From Xenoacremonium recifei (lineage: Eukaryota; Ascomycota; Sordariomycetes; Hypocreales; Nectriaceae), in the NCBI GenBank assembly GCA_012184525.1, contig WOFQ01000016.1, positions 62,001 through 126,000 on the forward strand: DNA of 64,000 nt. Direction: 5' to 3'. Positions 10,152 to 21,853 of this stretch are shown one piece after another. Made by a program: the position numbers and the translations under genes. Numbering within the stretch: the stretch's first letter is position 1; every line of letters starts with the position of its first letter. The notes beneath the pieces were generated by a model. The model searched no databases. It saw only the letters and a program-made list of their open reading frames with translations, and was not told the origin of the DNA.

Positions 10152-12418
10152 ATGAGTGTGCGATATTCGGAGAGGAAGGCTAGTATCCTAGAAGCCATTT
10201 CTCTCGCTTTGTCGGACTCATGCGGCAAGATCGATGATCAGATCGAATCAGGTATGAGCTCCACGGAAGAGCAGGACGGCACCATATCCTTGAGCTAACT
10301 CCGACTCGATCAGACTTCCAAACGCTCGGGAAAGAACGCGATGAGGCTCTCAATGAAAGTAAAGATGCCCTAGCGCGTGTATCGAAGCTTCAGACCGAAA
10401 ATGCACGGCTAAAGGCTGAGCTGCAAGAAACCCGACAACGGCTGTCCCAACCCTCTGAGAAACACGTTCAAGGACGCCCAGTGGGCGGCAAAGCAGCAGC
10501 CAAATCTACCAGCCAGAGCTCCTCCAAGGACGGCGTCGATTGGAAGGCCGAATGCGCCAGAGTTAGTCTCAAGTTTAATGCGCTCTCAGACAACTTCAAA
10601 AAGGCCAAGGACGCTCTGCGCAAGCGAAAGGACGAAAGAGATCGGTGGGCTGACCACGCAACCTTGCTGGAGAAGCGAATCAAGGCAGCTGAGGAAGAAC
10701 ATGGCATCCGTATTATCGATCGTGGCAACAAGAACATTCGCACAACAACCGACTCTGAGACCAGGACCGAGGAGAGCAAATCGAGCCCCAACACCAGCTT
10801 TGTCTCTGAGGGTGGGCTCGATCAAGCAGACCTTGAGCTGCCGCCTCTCGCTGCTGAATCGCTACAGTCAGATGAAGCTGTGAATCTTCCAACCACAGCT
10901 AGATCCCCAGAGTCGGAGTCTACTCAGGGAGACTCGGAATCCCGACAGGGCTCGCAAGAAGAACTTCCAAGCCTTCCACAACATGACCCATCATATGAGG
11001 TTCGCATAAAGGAGGAGCCATCGTCCGACGGACCAGTCGTGGTTTCAGCGCGTCCGGTCCGAAAGAGGAGGAGGGACAGTCCCGACGTTGATGCAACACC
11101 AGCCCAAAGAGTCAAGATGGAGGAGACCCAAGACTCAAGCCCCATCATGACTTTCGGCCACAGCACATCCGACTTACAAGAGAGCATTGACCTAGGCGAC
11201 GTGGTCCAAAGACTCATGACCCCGAGGAAACGCAAAGACATGGAAGACTCACGACAAGACGGGTATCAAAGGGATGCCCGCTCAACAAGCGCAAGACCTC
11301 ACACATCAGACTCTCTATACGTCAGACCCGATTCGAACCCGCAACCGGCTCCCATGCAGCCGGCGTTGCCACGTGCGCCCGAGTACAGCTCTGCTCTCAC
11401 GCCAGTCAGCGTCAACAAGCGACTGACCCGACCAACTTTCGAGAAGCCTCCTCTTCCTTCTCCTCCTCTGCGAAAAGATTTCGGTAGAGCCATCGAATCT
11501 CTGGCAGAAGATGGCGGAGGTTATCAGAAGGAGACTGACGCGAAACAACCGCAGGTCTCGGGGGTGGCGACACCTCTCATGAAGGGACGATTGGACAAGC
11601 TTCTGAATACACCAGCTCCTACACCACAAGGTTCAATTACGCCTCTACCTCAAGCCAGGCAGAGGCAAACCCCGGGGACACTCGGTAGTCGCCAAGGCAG
11701 ACCTCGAAACGTGTCAGATGAGTTACCCGTCCCTCAGAGGCGAGAGCTCCCCTTCGAGAGGAGCAATACTCCCAAGGAAAAGTCATTGGGCCAGTTAGCA
11801 ACTTCTAGAAGCATACAGAGCGTTGCGAGCAACCGAGCAACGCCACAAAACACCAAGTCTCCCCTGGCCTTCAAGGGAGCAGGTTCGGCATTACGAAGCA
11901 AACCAGTGTCAGAGCTTCGGCTTGAAGACTTCAAAGTCAATCCTTTGGTAAACGAAGGCCACGATTTTGCGTTCACAGAAGTCGTCAGAGATCGCGACGA
12001 GAGATCACGTTTGCAAGGCTGCACGGACATGCACTGTTGTGGGAAGCAATTTCGAGCACTGGCACTCTCCCAACGGCCTAACCCGCCGCTAACAGCCCAA
12101 CAAAGACAAGAAGAGCAAAAGCTTCTAGAGGAGTACCTTGGGGACAGTGCGTATCGCCTTGCAACCATGAGCCGAGAGGATAGGGAGGAGCTCTGGGTAG
12201 AAGCCAAGACACAGGAATTGGCAAATAAGTATGGCAAACATCGTCATCAATTCTCGCGCATGAGATCGCCCCCAGGCTTCTGGAACGCAGATTTCCCCAG
12301 CACGCAGGAGCTAGAGCTAGAGCGAGCTGAGGCGTCGAAGCGGGAGAAGGCGGCAGTTCGGGAACGGCATCGTGAGGCGTTGCGGCCAGATGGGCGATGG
12401 ATGTTTCGAGACGAGTGA
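10152..12418 (+). CDS. sae2: DNA end-resection protein, Sae2/Ctp1/CtIP family
   Basis: Two exons, 10152-10251 and 10314-12418, intron 62 bases, 734 codons, twice the length of yeast Sae2 but usual for filamentous fungi. The N terminus (about 30-120) is a helical coiled coil, the part that oligomerises in CtIP. A long disordered Ser/Pro-rich middle follows. The C-terminal SAE2 domain shows the GCTDMHCC cysteine motif, then KYGKHRHQF (the RHR DNA-binding patch) and SPPGFWNADFPSTQE. Ser685-Pro sits where CtIP has its conserved CDK-phosphorylated Thr-Pro (recalled, not aligned). The protein activates Mre11-Rad50-Nbs1 to trim DNA ends in homologous recombination and meiosis, in the nucleus. A MCB-like box precedes it. 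Confidence 0.93.
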
Positions 12419-13472
12419 CTTGCGCATGGGTAAGGTACTTAGTATATAGATGTCATAGGAGCTGTTCTCTGAAGCACGAGCACGTGTTGGCGAGGTGCAT
12501 GGTACTCTCGCTGTGGCGTTCCAGGGGGCAGACACTAAGGCACGGTGGTGTCGACCGGTCCATGACAAACAAAGAGGAGCTGCGTTAAACAACAATGAAT
12601 AAACGACAATAGTCTAGTACGGTTCCCGCTAAGGGATGAATGCCTGCAATTGTTCCTATTGTGCTGGTTGTGAGACATTTTCCGTTCACCATGCTGTCAC
12701 CTAAGACATGGGCATGAGGAGGAGGTGACTGATGGAGCTTCAAGCAAGGGAACCGTGAGAGCCATGTACCATGTACCATGTACCATGCACCTGCAGTCCC
12801 TGGCGCTAGCTAAGGCATGGGCCTGAGCGACATGGGTCGGTTAAACGATGGGCGTGCGGCGCCCACCAGCTTGTGGCAGCACGGACTGCCAGTCGGCCCG
12901 TGCCCGCCGTCGAATCCAATTGCTGCCTCAGACACCAAAAATTATTCCACTGGCGCAACCTAAGTCAAGTCGGCACGGCTCATGTGCTCTTCTCTCCGCC
13001 GCGCCCTGCCAGACCTGCTCTCTTGGAGGGCTTTATCCTGACATCTTTTTCCACCCGCCTCCCGGCATCGAGTCTGACGGTCCCTGGCGCCCCTGGACCG
13101 TCCTCGCTCCTTTTCCTCCTCCGGGTTCCATCTGCTGCGAGCTCGCTGCGCACGAGTCGTCGGTTGCCTGTCGGATCGCTTTCGCCCGTTTCCAGTCGCG
13201 ATCCCTACCTCAGATCAATCCGGCCCGCAACCTAGTCGCGTTGTCGCGCAAAACATCACGATATCCTCCCTATCAGCCTCAGTTTTCCCTTTCTCTGCCT
13301 CCTCTCCAGTCGCCTGCGACTGCTTCGACACTCAACCCGCCTGGCCGCCTAAAGCACGAGACCACAACATTAGCCGCCTCCACGCAAGCTCCCGCCCGCG
13401 ACAACAGAATCTGAACGGGCGTCGCACCAAGCTGGTCGGCCCCCGTCATCCTTCAATCCCCAAGCCGGCACG
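12419..13472. other. intergenic with small tandem repeat and pyrimidine-rich leader
   Basis: No gene supported. A 7-base tandem repeat is listed separately. From about 12980 to 13470 the + strand becomes C/T-rich, as expected of a long 5' leader for the ubiquitin protease gene. Confidence 0.5.
12762..12787. repeat. tandem repeat of CCATGTA, 3.7 copies
   Basis: Unit CCATGTA read at 12762, 12769 and 12776 with a partial fourth copy. Perfect copies, no known role. Confidence 0.9.
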
Positions 13473-16400
13473 ATGAGTCAACGCCATCTGCCGGCTGGGC
13501 AGAACAAACAGGGAGGTGGTGGACCGCCCGTCGAGATGGCAGGAGTTCAAGGGAATCCTTCTCAGCGACGGAGGCATCCCCCTCCTCCCTACAATCCGGG
13601 TCATGCGTACCACCACCAGCCGCAGCAGCCCATGAACCCCATGTATTCCGGCTACAATAATAGCTACGGACCTCAGGGATACCATGGCGTGCCCCAGTAC
13701 CAGAACCCTCAGTACCCCAACGCTCCATACCAGGGCGCCCATTACCCAGGCCCCCAGTATCAAGGCGGCGGCCAGTACCAGCACCAGTACCAGCACCAAC
13801 ACCAGCCCAACCCATATGTTAACAACCGATACGGCAATGCCCAGTTTCCCAACGGCAACATGCCTCCATACAACCTGCCATACGGAGGATATGCTCAATC
13901 TCCACCTCCAATGCATCAGTACGCCCCGATGGTCGGAGTTAATGTTCCCAGCTATGGTCGTCCACCTCAGCAGCAATCACCCGCCCACGCGACGCCTTAT
14001 CAACCGCCACTGGGACCGATGAACGCTCCTGTTCATGCGTCCACGCAGAACTCGCATATCATCCCTCCTCCGACCCCGCCGACTCCCCAGACACAAGAAT
14101 CGTTCTCTACGGCGCCCAAGGTCGTTTCAAGTTCGTTAGTCGTGCCTGTTCAGAAGTCTGTGTCTGTCTCGGAGCCAGCTCCCACGGTTGTTCCAGTCCA
14201 GGAGCATATTCCCGGTGCAGAGTCAACTCCAGCAGTTGTCCCAGCCCAGGAATCTGCTCCCATCACTGAGCCTGCCCCCGCAGATGTTCCATTCCGCGAG
14301 CCGACACCTGTTTCAGAGCCAGCGCCCGAGTCTGTTACGGAGCAAGAGCCAGCCCTTGGGTTTGAGGAAGCTCCTTCAGAGGTGACTTTCATGATGGCCG
14401 GTCGGGTGATCACGAAGCCATCAGTCAGGGTATGGGGAGGTCCTTCCGTAAGTGACACTGCAAGATATATCATGCATCATGACTGAGCTAACGCTTCCAA
14501 GGTTCCCTGGCTGTCATGCCCGGACGAGCCTTTCCCGAAGAGAGCCAAGAAGGCCAAGGGCAGGAAGTCGAGACGACGAACGCCCTTCGATGCCAAGAGC
14601 GCTGCTGTGTCGCTGCCAGTCCAGCAGCACGAGGCCACAACCGAGGAAGATGAGGAGGCTCCAGTTGTTGTTGCGGAAGCTGCCCCGGTTACTCCTAAGG
14701 CTGTGGCTTCTGCGCAGCTTGAAGTTGCTTCAACTGTCGTTTCAGACGCTGCTCCTTCTACTCCCAAGGCTATGTCACCTGCGCAGGCGTCCACAAGCCC
14801 TACTGTTCATTCCGAGGTCTCTAGCCAAGCACCCGGAACTGAAGACCCGGCTACTCCTACGACTCCGAGCTCAGTTCAGCGATCTGGAACCATCGCCACA
14901 CCAACCACAGCTAGAAAGGTCCCTGCTCGCGCAGGAGCTCCAGCTCCAGTTGTCCCTGCTCTCCCCAAGGCCAGTGCCAAGGAAGCTCTGGCTGCTCGTG
15001 CCAAGAAGCAGCAACAGGAGCGGGAAGTTACTGAGCCTGCGGTGACCAGTGCAGCTCCGTCCGAGACTGCAGAATCGGCTGTCGAGACCTCATCGGTCAC
15101 CACTGAACCTCCGGTCGCGAAGGCTGCGCCCACCAGCTGGGCTAACTTGTTTGCCAAGTCAGCCAGTGCCGCTGAACGCCGTAATGGCACTGCCGGTGTT
15201 AATGGTCATGGAGTGGATGGCGCGACCAGTGGACTTAATGGATCTTCCGGTCTATCAAAGACCAATTCCAGTTCGGTAGCCGAAGCCATCCAGAAGTATC
15301 AGGTTGGAGCGAGTGAGAAGATCTCTTTCCTTGAGCCGCGAGGCTTGATTAACACGGGTAACATGTGCTACATGAACTCGGTGAGTCTATCGTATCTAAG
15401 CAATCGGACCCTGAACTAACATCCCTCAGGTCTTGCAAGTTTTGATGTTTTGCGTTCCATTCTTTGATTTCTTGATCCAGACTAGCAAGAAGGCTGTACA
15501 CAGCTTCAATAGCCAAACTCCCATGGTTGATGCTATGTGAGTCAAATCATGACCAGACATTCATGTTTCATGTATCATGCTAACATCTACAGGATAATGT
15601 TTATGCATGAGTACAAGATCATCAAGTCGGCATCTTCTGCCGACTCACTCCGACGTAGCTTGAAGAATGAGGAGTTGGAACGTTATGGAGAGCCTCTGGC
15701 TCCCGAATTTGTCTATGAAGCTATCAGACAACTACCTCGCTTCGCAAGCATGAGAGTAAGTTCCAGCCTAGCCTAGGTTCTTCCGTGAAGTTTGCTAACA
15801 TAGAATGAATAGCGCGGACACCAACAGGATGCTGAGGAGTTTCTCGGATTCCTCCTTCAGTCACTTGATGACGAGTGCACTTCGGTCATGAGCAATGTGG
15901 TCGAGCAGACTTCTGATCGACCAGCATCATCCGGAGAGAATGCTGATCCCAGTGGCGATTGGCTTGAGGTCGGACGAAAGCAGCGAGCCGCTGTAACTCG
16001 GGCTTCGGGATCTAACACTTCGACTCCTATCACGAAGATCTTCGGTGGTCTTCTACGATCTGAGTTTAGAGTCGCGGGTCTCAAGGATTCGATCACTACG
16101 GAGCCTTACCAGCCCCTTCAACTAGATATTGGTTCGCCTGATGTCCGCAACATCATCGATGCTATCCGAAACATCACTCGACAGGAACGCCTACAGGGAG
16201 ATTTCGGTTCTCCACGTGGACCGGACGTGCCCGGCATCAAGCAAGTCTTTATCGAGGCTCTTCCTCCAGTCCTCATCCTTCATCTCAAACGCTTCCAGTT
16301 TGATGCTGAGGGGCACGGCACCGTCAAGATCTGGAAGAAGATTGGATACCCATTGGAGCTGGAAATTCCCAAGGAGGTGCTCTCTCGCCAGAAGAGGCAG

Positions 16401-16847
16401 GCTCTCATCGATGGGGGGATGACCAAGTACAGACTAATCAGCGTAGTCTACCATCACGGGAAGAACGCCAGTGGAGGCCATTACACCGTCGATGTCCGTC
16501 GTCAGGACGGTCAGGAATGGATTCGGCTGGATGACACTGTCATCCGAAGAATCCGCAGTGAGGATGTGGCTCAGGGCGGAGAAGAGGAAGGGCTCAAGGA
16601 CCCTCGCAAGGACGGCAACGCGGTTGGTGCCTCAGGCAACCGATTCGGCGCTATCAACGACGAAGAAACCGGGGATGACGATGGCTGGAAGCAAGTCACA
16701 GCTTCAGCCAGTGGGAACAAGCGGTGGAGCAGCGTGGTTAACGGCACAGGCAGCGGAACCGCCAGCTCCAGCTCTAAGGGCAAGCAGACCAAGGACAGTA
16801 TCAAGGATAACAAGGTCGCCTACCTGCTGTTCTACCAGCGGGTTTAA
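13473..16847 (+). CDS. ubiquitin carboxyl-terminal hydrolase, Ubp3/USP10 type
   Basis: Five exons: 13473-14447, 14502-15380, 15430-15536, 15593-15755, 15813-16847; introns 54, 49, 56 and 57 bases; 1052 codons. The first ~320 residues are disordered and rich in Tyr, Gln, His and Pro, followed by Ala/Pro/Val/Glu-rich linker to about 600. The USP catalytic domain then runs to the end. The Cys box GLINTGNMCYMNS puts the nucleophile at Cys614; the join to VLQVLMFC restores the helix after it. RGHQQDAEEFL follows, then LPPVLILHLKRF, and the His box ASGGHYTVDV with His about 931. It removes ubiquitin from proteins; yeast Ubp3 acts with Bre5 in ribophagy, transport and stress granules. The exact ortholog is inferred from domain order. 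Confidence 0.92.
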
Positions 16848-17623
16848 GGTGACCTCGTCCTTGATACTCTTCTTCTTGCAGCCTATCACTTTTACGGCCT
16901 CATTGGGATACAGAAAAAAGGGAGCGACACAAAAATGAACGTCTACGGCCACATTGCATGAAATGTATACCAATTTTCAAAAGACGCGATTTGTTTTCGA
17001 GGAGGAAAAGCAACGGGACAGGGGAGGAAGACGTTGTCGGATAGCACGACGGCTCATGCATGGCGTACGGCGTCGGGGCATGTTTCGAGGACTATCTTGA
17101 TGACCAAAAGATCTTGAGGAGGTTGATGGAAAAGCATTTTGAGAGGTTTCATTTGGCGGCGGATGGTAGTTGGGAATGGACAGGTTGGCGTGGGCGAGTT
17201 GGAGTAGCGGAAGAGGTTTATCTGGAAGCTCGAGAGGGGCTTCACATATGAACTCGACATCCTCGGCGCAAGCCTTGGAGAGAGTGCTTGAGATGTTTGA
17301 CAACCAGGACTCGCGGGTGTTTGCCTGCGGTCTGTATATTGTAAGATAATTAAATAAATGTCAGGAATATCCTCCAGATATGATAATGGCCAACGACACG
17401 ACGCGATGATGAAAGCCGAATTTGGTGCAAATAAGTGAGTCACTTAAGACAACGTCTATACATAGGGTACACGAGACTGTCTAGTCCTTTTGAGATTCCA
17501 TCCCCAGCCGCTCCAGGAGGAAACCCCAGTTTGATGCCACGCTCAACCGCTACTCTACACAATCACGGCCCAAGTCCAACTCCTCCCCGCTAACCCGCAA
17601 CCAATCCGATTCCAATTGAGAGT
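16848..17623. other. convergent intergenic region
   Basis: 3' flanks of the ubiquitin protease gene (+) and QCR7 (-). Frames on the minus strand at 16977-17443 have no recognisable domain and no clear splice architecture, so no gene is called. Confidence 0.5.
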
Positions 17624-18221
17624 TTAGTGCTTTCGGACGACGGTCAGCGAGTCAAGGTCGTTTCGCTCCTCTTTCTCGGCCTGAACATTGTCGATGATGG
17701 GCTGGAGGTATCGGACATCCTGGGGAGAAGCGTTAGCCGAACGATGCCGGGACGATTCGTTTCCGTCTCAGAGGGAAGCATACCTGGGAAGAGGTGGTCC
17801 ACTGCTCCTTGGGGAGAAGCTTGTGCTGGAAGCTGAGCTGGACGGCGCGGCGGATGCGGTACACGCGCTCGTAGGACTCCTTGGCGTTGAGGCGCTTGAG
17901 GGCCTTCTGGGCGACATCGTTCTCCTCCTCGAGAAGGTCATCGAACCTGCATCAATTGACACCCACGGTCAGCCTTGTATCTCCCAAATATCTCCATCGC
18001 GTTTTTCGTGCTCTGAGCCACCCAATTGAGCGTGTTTCTCGTCGTGGTGTCGAGGGGCGAGTTCGCGATGGCTTCGTCCGGGGGAACGGGAGGGGAGGGA
18101 GGCTTTACCTCAGGCCCATCTGGCGGTAGCCGGCGGCATTGATGTACCAAGAGGCGGCGGGCTTGAACAGGCGGTGCAGCCACGGCCGGCGGATGATGAA
18201 GGGGGCGAGCGAGTACTTCAT
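17624..18221 (-). CDS. qcr7: ubiquinol-cytochrome c reductase subunit 7 (14 kDa, QCR7)
   Basis: Three exons: 18221-18109, 17946-17784, 17719-17624; introns 162 and 64 bases; 123 codons, the usual size. The protein begins [15 protein letters not shown] and contains [16 protein letters not shown], then the helix [19 protein letters not shown], then [10 protein letters not shown] and a C-terminal DVRYLQPII. This is the matrix-side subunit of mitochondrial complex III that supports cytochrome b. None of the long frames in the region shows the true protein; it only appears after splicing. Two CACGTG boxes lie 112 and 188 bases upstream. A second complex III gene, QCR8, is 23 kb away. Confidence 0.95.
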
Positions 18222-19653
18222 GGTTGCGGCTCGGTCGTCGTCGGTCGTCGAGACTGATTCCGGGTGATTGCGCGAAATGGGCGGATGGGCTGAGCCAACT
18301 TCAAAACTTTCCCAATGGGAGAGCTCGGGACGTCACGTGAGGGAGGCTCTGTGGAGTCTGATTACCATTGCTGAGCGGCTGTATGGATTGGAGGACGAGC
18401 GTGACCTAGCACGTGACTTAAGCTGCCGGGGTCTCGGACAGGTGGGGAAACCTTGCGCATGACGACTGTTGTGAGCAAGGCAATGAAACAATTGAATTCA
18501 AGTGCTCCGTATATGTGCATTCATCATCAGCAGAAAATACAGATCAATGGCGGCGACACGCAGTTGGGCTTGCAGCTATAATCTCTCAGACGGAGAATGA
18601 CGTTCCTCCCCTTGAGCCGGGTGGATTAGACTGGATGCAAGTGTCGCAATGACCGTTGCACATGACATCGTGCATGCAGAGATGGGTGTCTCATCTCACA
18701 AGAGGTGTAGAGAAGTAACCCCGGGAGAATCATCAACGCTCAGCTCCATAGCCCTTCGGTCCCTTCGGCTTCCATTCCAAATAACACACAAATCATCCCC
18801 GAGGAGCTGATCCGCTCATAGCGTCTGTCTTTACCGGCCAATCTGGTCAATGGCTCTCATCTGGCCTAGCCTCCAGGTCTTAGTCGTAGTTCGTGATTAG
18901 CACCAACTGCGTCATTTTGTCCCGCCGGGACCGGCTTGCAGCGGGCAAACCGCACCCTCCGCTGGAAAGGCGCTGGAAGTACAGGGCATCCCACGTTGTA
19001 ACGCCCGCAACTTCCAGGTACTGCCCCGCTAAAGCCCGGCCTTTGCAGCGCTGACCTCGCTGAAAGTTCCCGATGCAAGCCTGTGACTTGGGCTGGCCGG
19101 GCACCTCTGGCAGGCGCGGCACTCCGCTGTTCCTTCCCTGTCTCAACTATTCCATCCATCCAACTTTCTAATCCTACTTTCCTTCTTATTCCCTTCTCTA
19201 CTTCTTCCACCTCCCACACCTCTCAAACCCGCCCCCCTCCGTCCAGCGTTCCCTCCGGCCGTCGATTCTCACTCCCTCAGGTTGGAATCGTCTCCAGGCT
19301 TCTTTCTCCTGTCTACAGGTCAATGGCCGGCGCCAATCGCTAGAACGGACGGGCACGGTCACGGCGCGTGGGAGTGTTCCCCCGCAGTACGCGGAGGCTC
19401 CTATACCGGGACTGACTGAGATCGATCCCCTCCCCTCCCCGACGATAAGGACGGCCCGGGACAGCATTCAAACCAACGGATCGAGATTGTGTCACTGCCC
19501 GGCTCCGAGGAGGACCGCAAGCGTCGAGGCTTTGAGGGTTGACGATATTCCCGCCCAGGGTCGGTGTCTTTGAAGACAATTTTTCCGGGCCCGAGAGAGG
19601 ACGAGATAGAAGTGCCGTCCGTGACGACGTCAGGCTTTCAGGTCCCCGAGGGA
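18222..19653. other. divergent intergenic region of QCR7 and the NAD carrier
   Basis: 1.4 kb. Holds TCACGTGA at 18333-18340, GCACGTGA at 18409-18416 and a CCAAT at 18312-18316 near QCR7. From about 19100 the + strand is C/T-rich, probably the carrier's leader. Nothing else recognised. Confidence 0.5.
18333..18416. promoter_or_regulatory. two CACGTG boxes upstream of QCR7
   Basis: TCACGTGA at 18333-18340 and GCACGTGA at 18409-18416. CACGTG is the core site of Cbf1-like bHLH factors, which in some yeasts act on respiratory genes. Confidence 0.4.
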
Positions 19654-20937
19654 ATGTCGCACGACCAGCCCTCCGCCGAAGCAGCCCGGCCGTCACCTCC
19701 AGATTATGCTTCGTCTCCCTACGGCCTGTCCCAGATGCGCGATCCGCCGGCGCTGACCCCGCTGGAGCGATGGGTCGTCGACCGTCCCGAGACGCAGTTC
19801 CATGCCGTCGCCGGCGCCATCGGAGGCTTCACCTCGGGCATCGTGACCTGTCCGCTCGATGTCATCAAGACGAAGTTGCAAGCCCAGGGTGGTCTCATGG
19901 CCGTGGACAAGGGGCGGCATGCAGGTCACCCCAAGATGTACAATGGCCTCGTCGGCACGGCGAGCGTCATCTGGCGAGAGGAGGGCATCCGGGGCATGTA
20001 TCGGGGACTTGGACCCATCGTCATGGGATACTTGCCCACCTGGGCGGTGTGGTTCACCGTGTACAACGAGAGCAAGGTCCGGCTAGCACACTATTACGGT
20101 GAGTGACAGCAATGTTCCCAAGAGCAGGAATGCAAGACGATGAAGCAGGCGGTACTGACAAGCGGCTTCTTCACAGAAAACCCACACATCATAAACTTCT
20201 GGTCCTCGATAATAGCCGGCGCAAGCAGTACCATTGTCACGAATCCCATATGGGTTATCAAGACCCGGCTCATGTCACAGAGCAACTCCCGCCCGACCCC
20301 CTCGAGTCTCTTCCCCAAGCCCGGCAGCACTCCGACAGCACGGCCCACCCTACCGTCGCCATGGCATTACCGGTCTACAATTGACGCAGCGAGAAAGATG
20401 TATACCTCAGAAGGCATTACCTCGTTCTACTCCGGGTTGACTCCGGCTCTCCTGGGCTTGTCACACGTGGCGGTCCAATTTCCTACTTACGAGTTTCTCA
20501 AGACGACATTTACAGGACAAGGTATGGGCGAGGCGCCAGCCGAGGGCGAGGGCGGCCATTACATGGGCATTTTATCAGCTTCGATTCTGTCCAAGATTCT
20601 TGCGAGCAGCGCGACATACCCCCATGAAGTGATTCGGACCCGGTTACAAACACAAAGGCGGCCGGTAGCAGGCGAACAATTCCTCCAAGGGATGGGTATT
20701 GCAGCAAACGGACCAGATGGGAAGCCCACGACGAATCACATCAAGTATCGAGGTGTTGTGAGCACTTTCCGGACCATTCTACATGAAGAGGGCTGGAGGG
20801 CCTTCTACGCCGGACTGGGCACCAACATGATGAGAGCCGTCCCGGCAGCGACGGTCACCATGTTGACTTACGAATATGTCATGAGACAATTAAACAAAAC
20901 CAAGGCGGAAGCACGAAAGCTCGTCCACGGGGAGTAG
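19654..20937 (+). CDS. mitochondrial carrier, NAD+ transporter (Yia6/Ndt1) type
   Basis: Two exons, 19654-20098 and 20177-20937, intron 78 bases, 401 codons. The frame is open a further 30 codons upstream but without an ATG; the ATG at 19654 is the first. Three carrier repeats are visible, with signatures PLDVIKTKLQ, NPIWVIKTRL and YPHEVIRTRLQ. The tryptophan in the second signature marks the nucleotide/folate branch of the family, and LGLSHVAVQFPTYE is close to the pyridine-nucleotide carriers. Six membrane helices are expected, in the inner mitochondrial membrane. A 60-residue disordered N-terminal arm precedes the first helix. NAD+ is the most likely substrate; pyrimidine nucleotides or FAD are alternatives. 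Confidence 0.9.
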
Positions 20938-21538
20938 GACCTTTACCCGGCAGATGACGGCTTCGGCGACGAATATAACTAGGCAGAGGAGAGGTACCCC
21001 CGGTTGAAAGGAAGGGGGTTGTACACATGGGTTCATGAACGGGCTCGGAGAGGAAGACAGGCTGAGATACCCTTGGTCGGTTGTAGGTATAGACGATTCA
21101 GGTTCACACGGGAAATTTTCCTTTTACACACGGGTTGGGTCCGGAAGGTTCTCGTTTCCTCACGCTTTGCGGCACATGCTCTCACATCCACTACCAAATC
21201 ACATACAGCAACACTCGAAGCTCGATACAAAGCAACACCACATTTTTTTCTTCTTATTTGTTACTACATCGGGGAGGCAGTGGTGTGTGAACAATGATTG
21301 GTACGGCATGGATGCATGGCGGCGGCGAGGTTGTAGCATATCTGCGTGTGTATGTCTGGCACGGGAGTTGTATGGCTGGTGTCTTTGATCATGCTTGTTC
21401 GAGTTTCAGGGGATTAGACAGCGAGATATGTGCTGTGTAGGACTGGGTTTCAGGGATGATCCATAGTTGCATCGCTACAAGAGCAAATAAACAAATACTA
21501 TCCCACTCCAAATCTCATTCGCTGAAGTTGCTTTATGT
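20938..21538. other. convergent intergenic region
   Basis: 3' flanks of the carrier (+) and the micro-protein gene (-). Poly-T and AATAAA-like A/T runs near 21240 and 21480 fit transcript ends. No gene seen. Confidence 0.5.
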
Positions 21539-21853
21539 CTATGATCTGCCATGGGGTCGGTCCCCGAGTTTATGAGTCCTCTAGACGTGATGTTCAGTAA
21601 GGAAGACGCATGAACTGACGAGGGGGGATTGTTCTCACCGCTTCTTCCCTAGCTGATCGGATTGATGACCTCGTGTATCTTAACCAGGCTTCAGTATATT
21701 GTTTCAGAACCACGCCATGGGGTTAGAGGGTACTCACGCGAGCAGCACGCAAGCCATAGTGAACGCCGCAGCAGGCGCCATGAATTTCTAGACGGGGGCT
21801 CAGCATGTGAAACAAGACTCGAGACCTGAGGAGGGGCTTACCCGAGGATTCAT
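21539..21853 (-). CDS. 47-residue single-pass membrane micro-protein, four exons
   Basis: Assembled by eye: exons 21853-21842 (12 bases), 21787-21738, 21678-21639, 21580-21539, introns 54, 59 and 58 bases. Each intron has GT..AG ends (GTAAGC, GTGAGT, GTGAGA) and a CTGA-type branch site, and the three joins stay in one frame to a TAG, 47 codons. The protein starts MNPRKFMAP, has a small hydrophobic helix AAAFTMACVLLAY at about 10-22, then a basic arginine-rich helix (TRSSIRSAREEA) and a polar tail. The pattern of short helix plus positive flank resembles small mitochondrial or ER membrane proteins. I do not recognise the family. It is divergent from the peroxiredoxin gene and 0.6 kb from the NAD carrier gene, convergent with it. 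No uninterrupted frame of note covers it, so it is easily missed. Confidence 0.65.

Noticed and set aside
11330..11340. GGGTTCGAATC on the minus strand, like a tRNA B box
   Set aside because: No A box or acceptor stem could be paired nearby, and it lies in the coding exon of the Sae2/CtIP gene.
16977..17443. Overlapping minus-strand frames downstream of the ubiquitin protease gene
   Set aside because: No recognisable domain and no consistent splice solution; most likely 3' flank sequence.
19539..20102. 187-codon frame overlapping the NAD carrier exon
   Set aside because: It is the shifted reading of a well-supported carrier exon.
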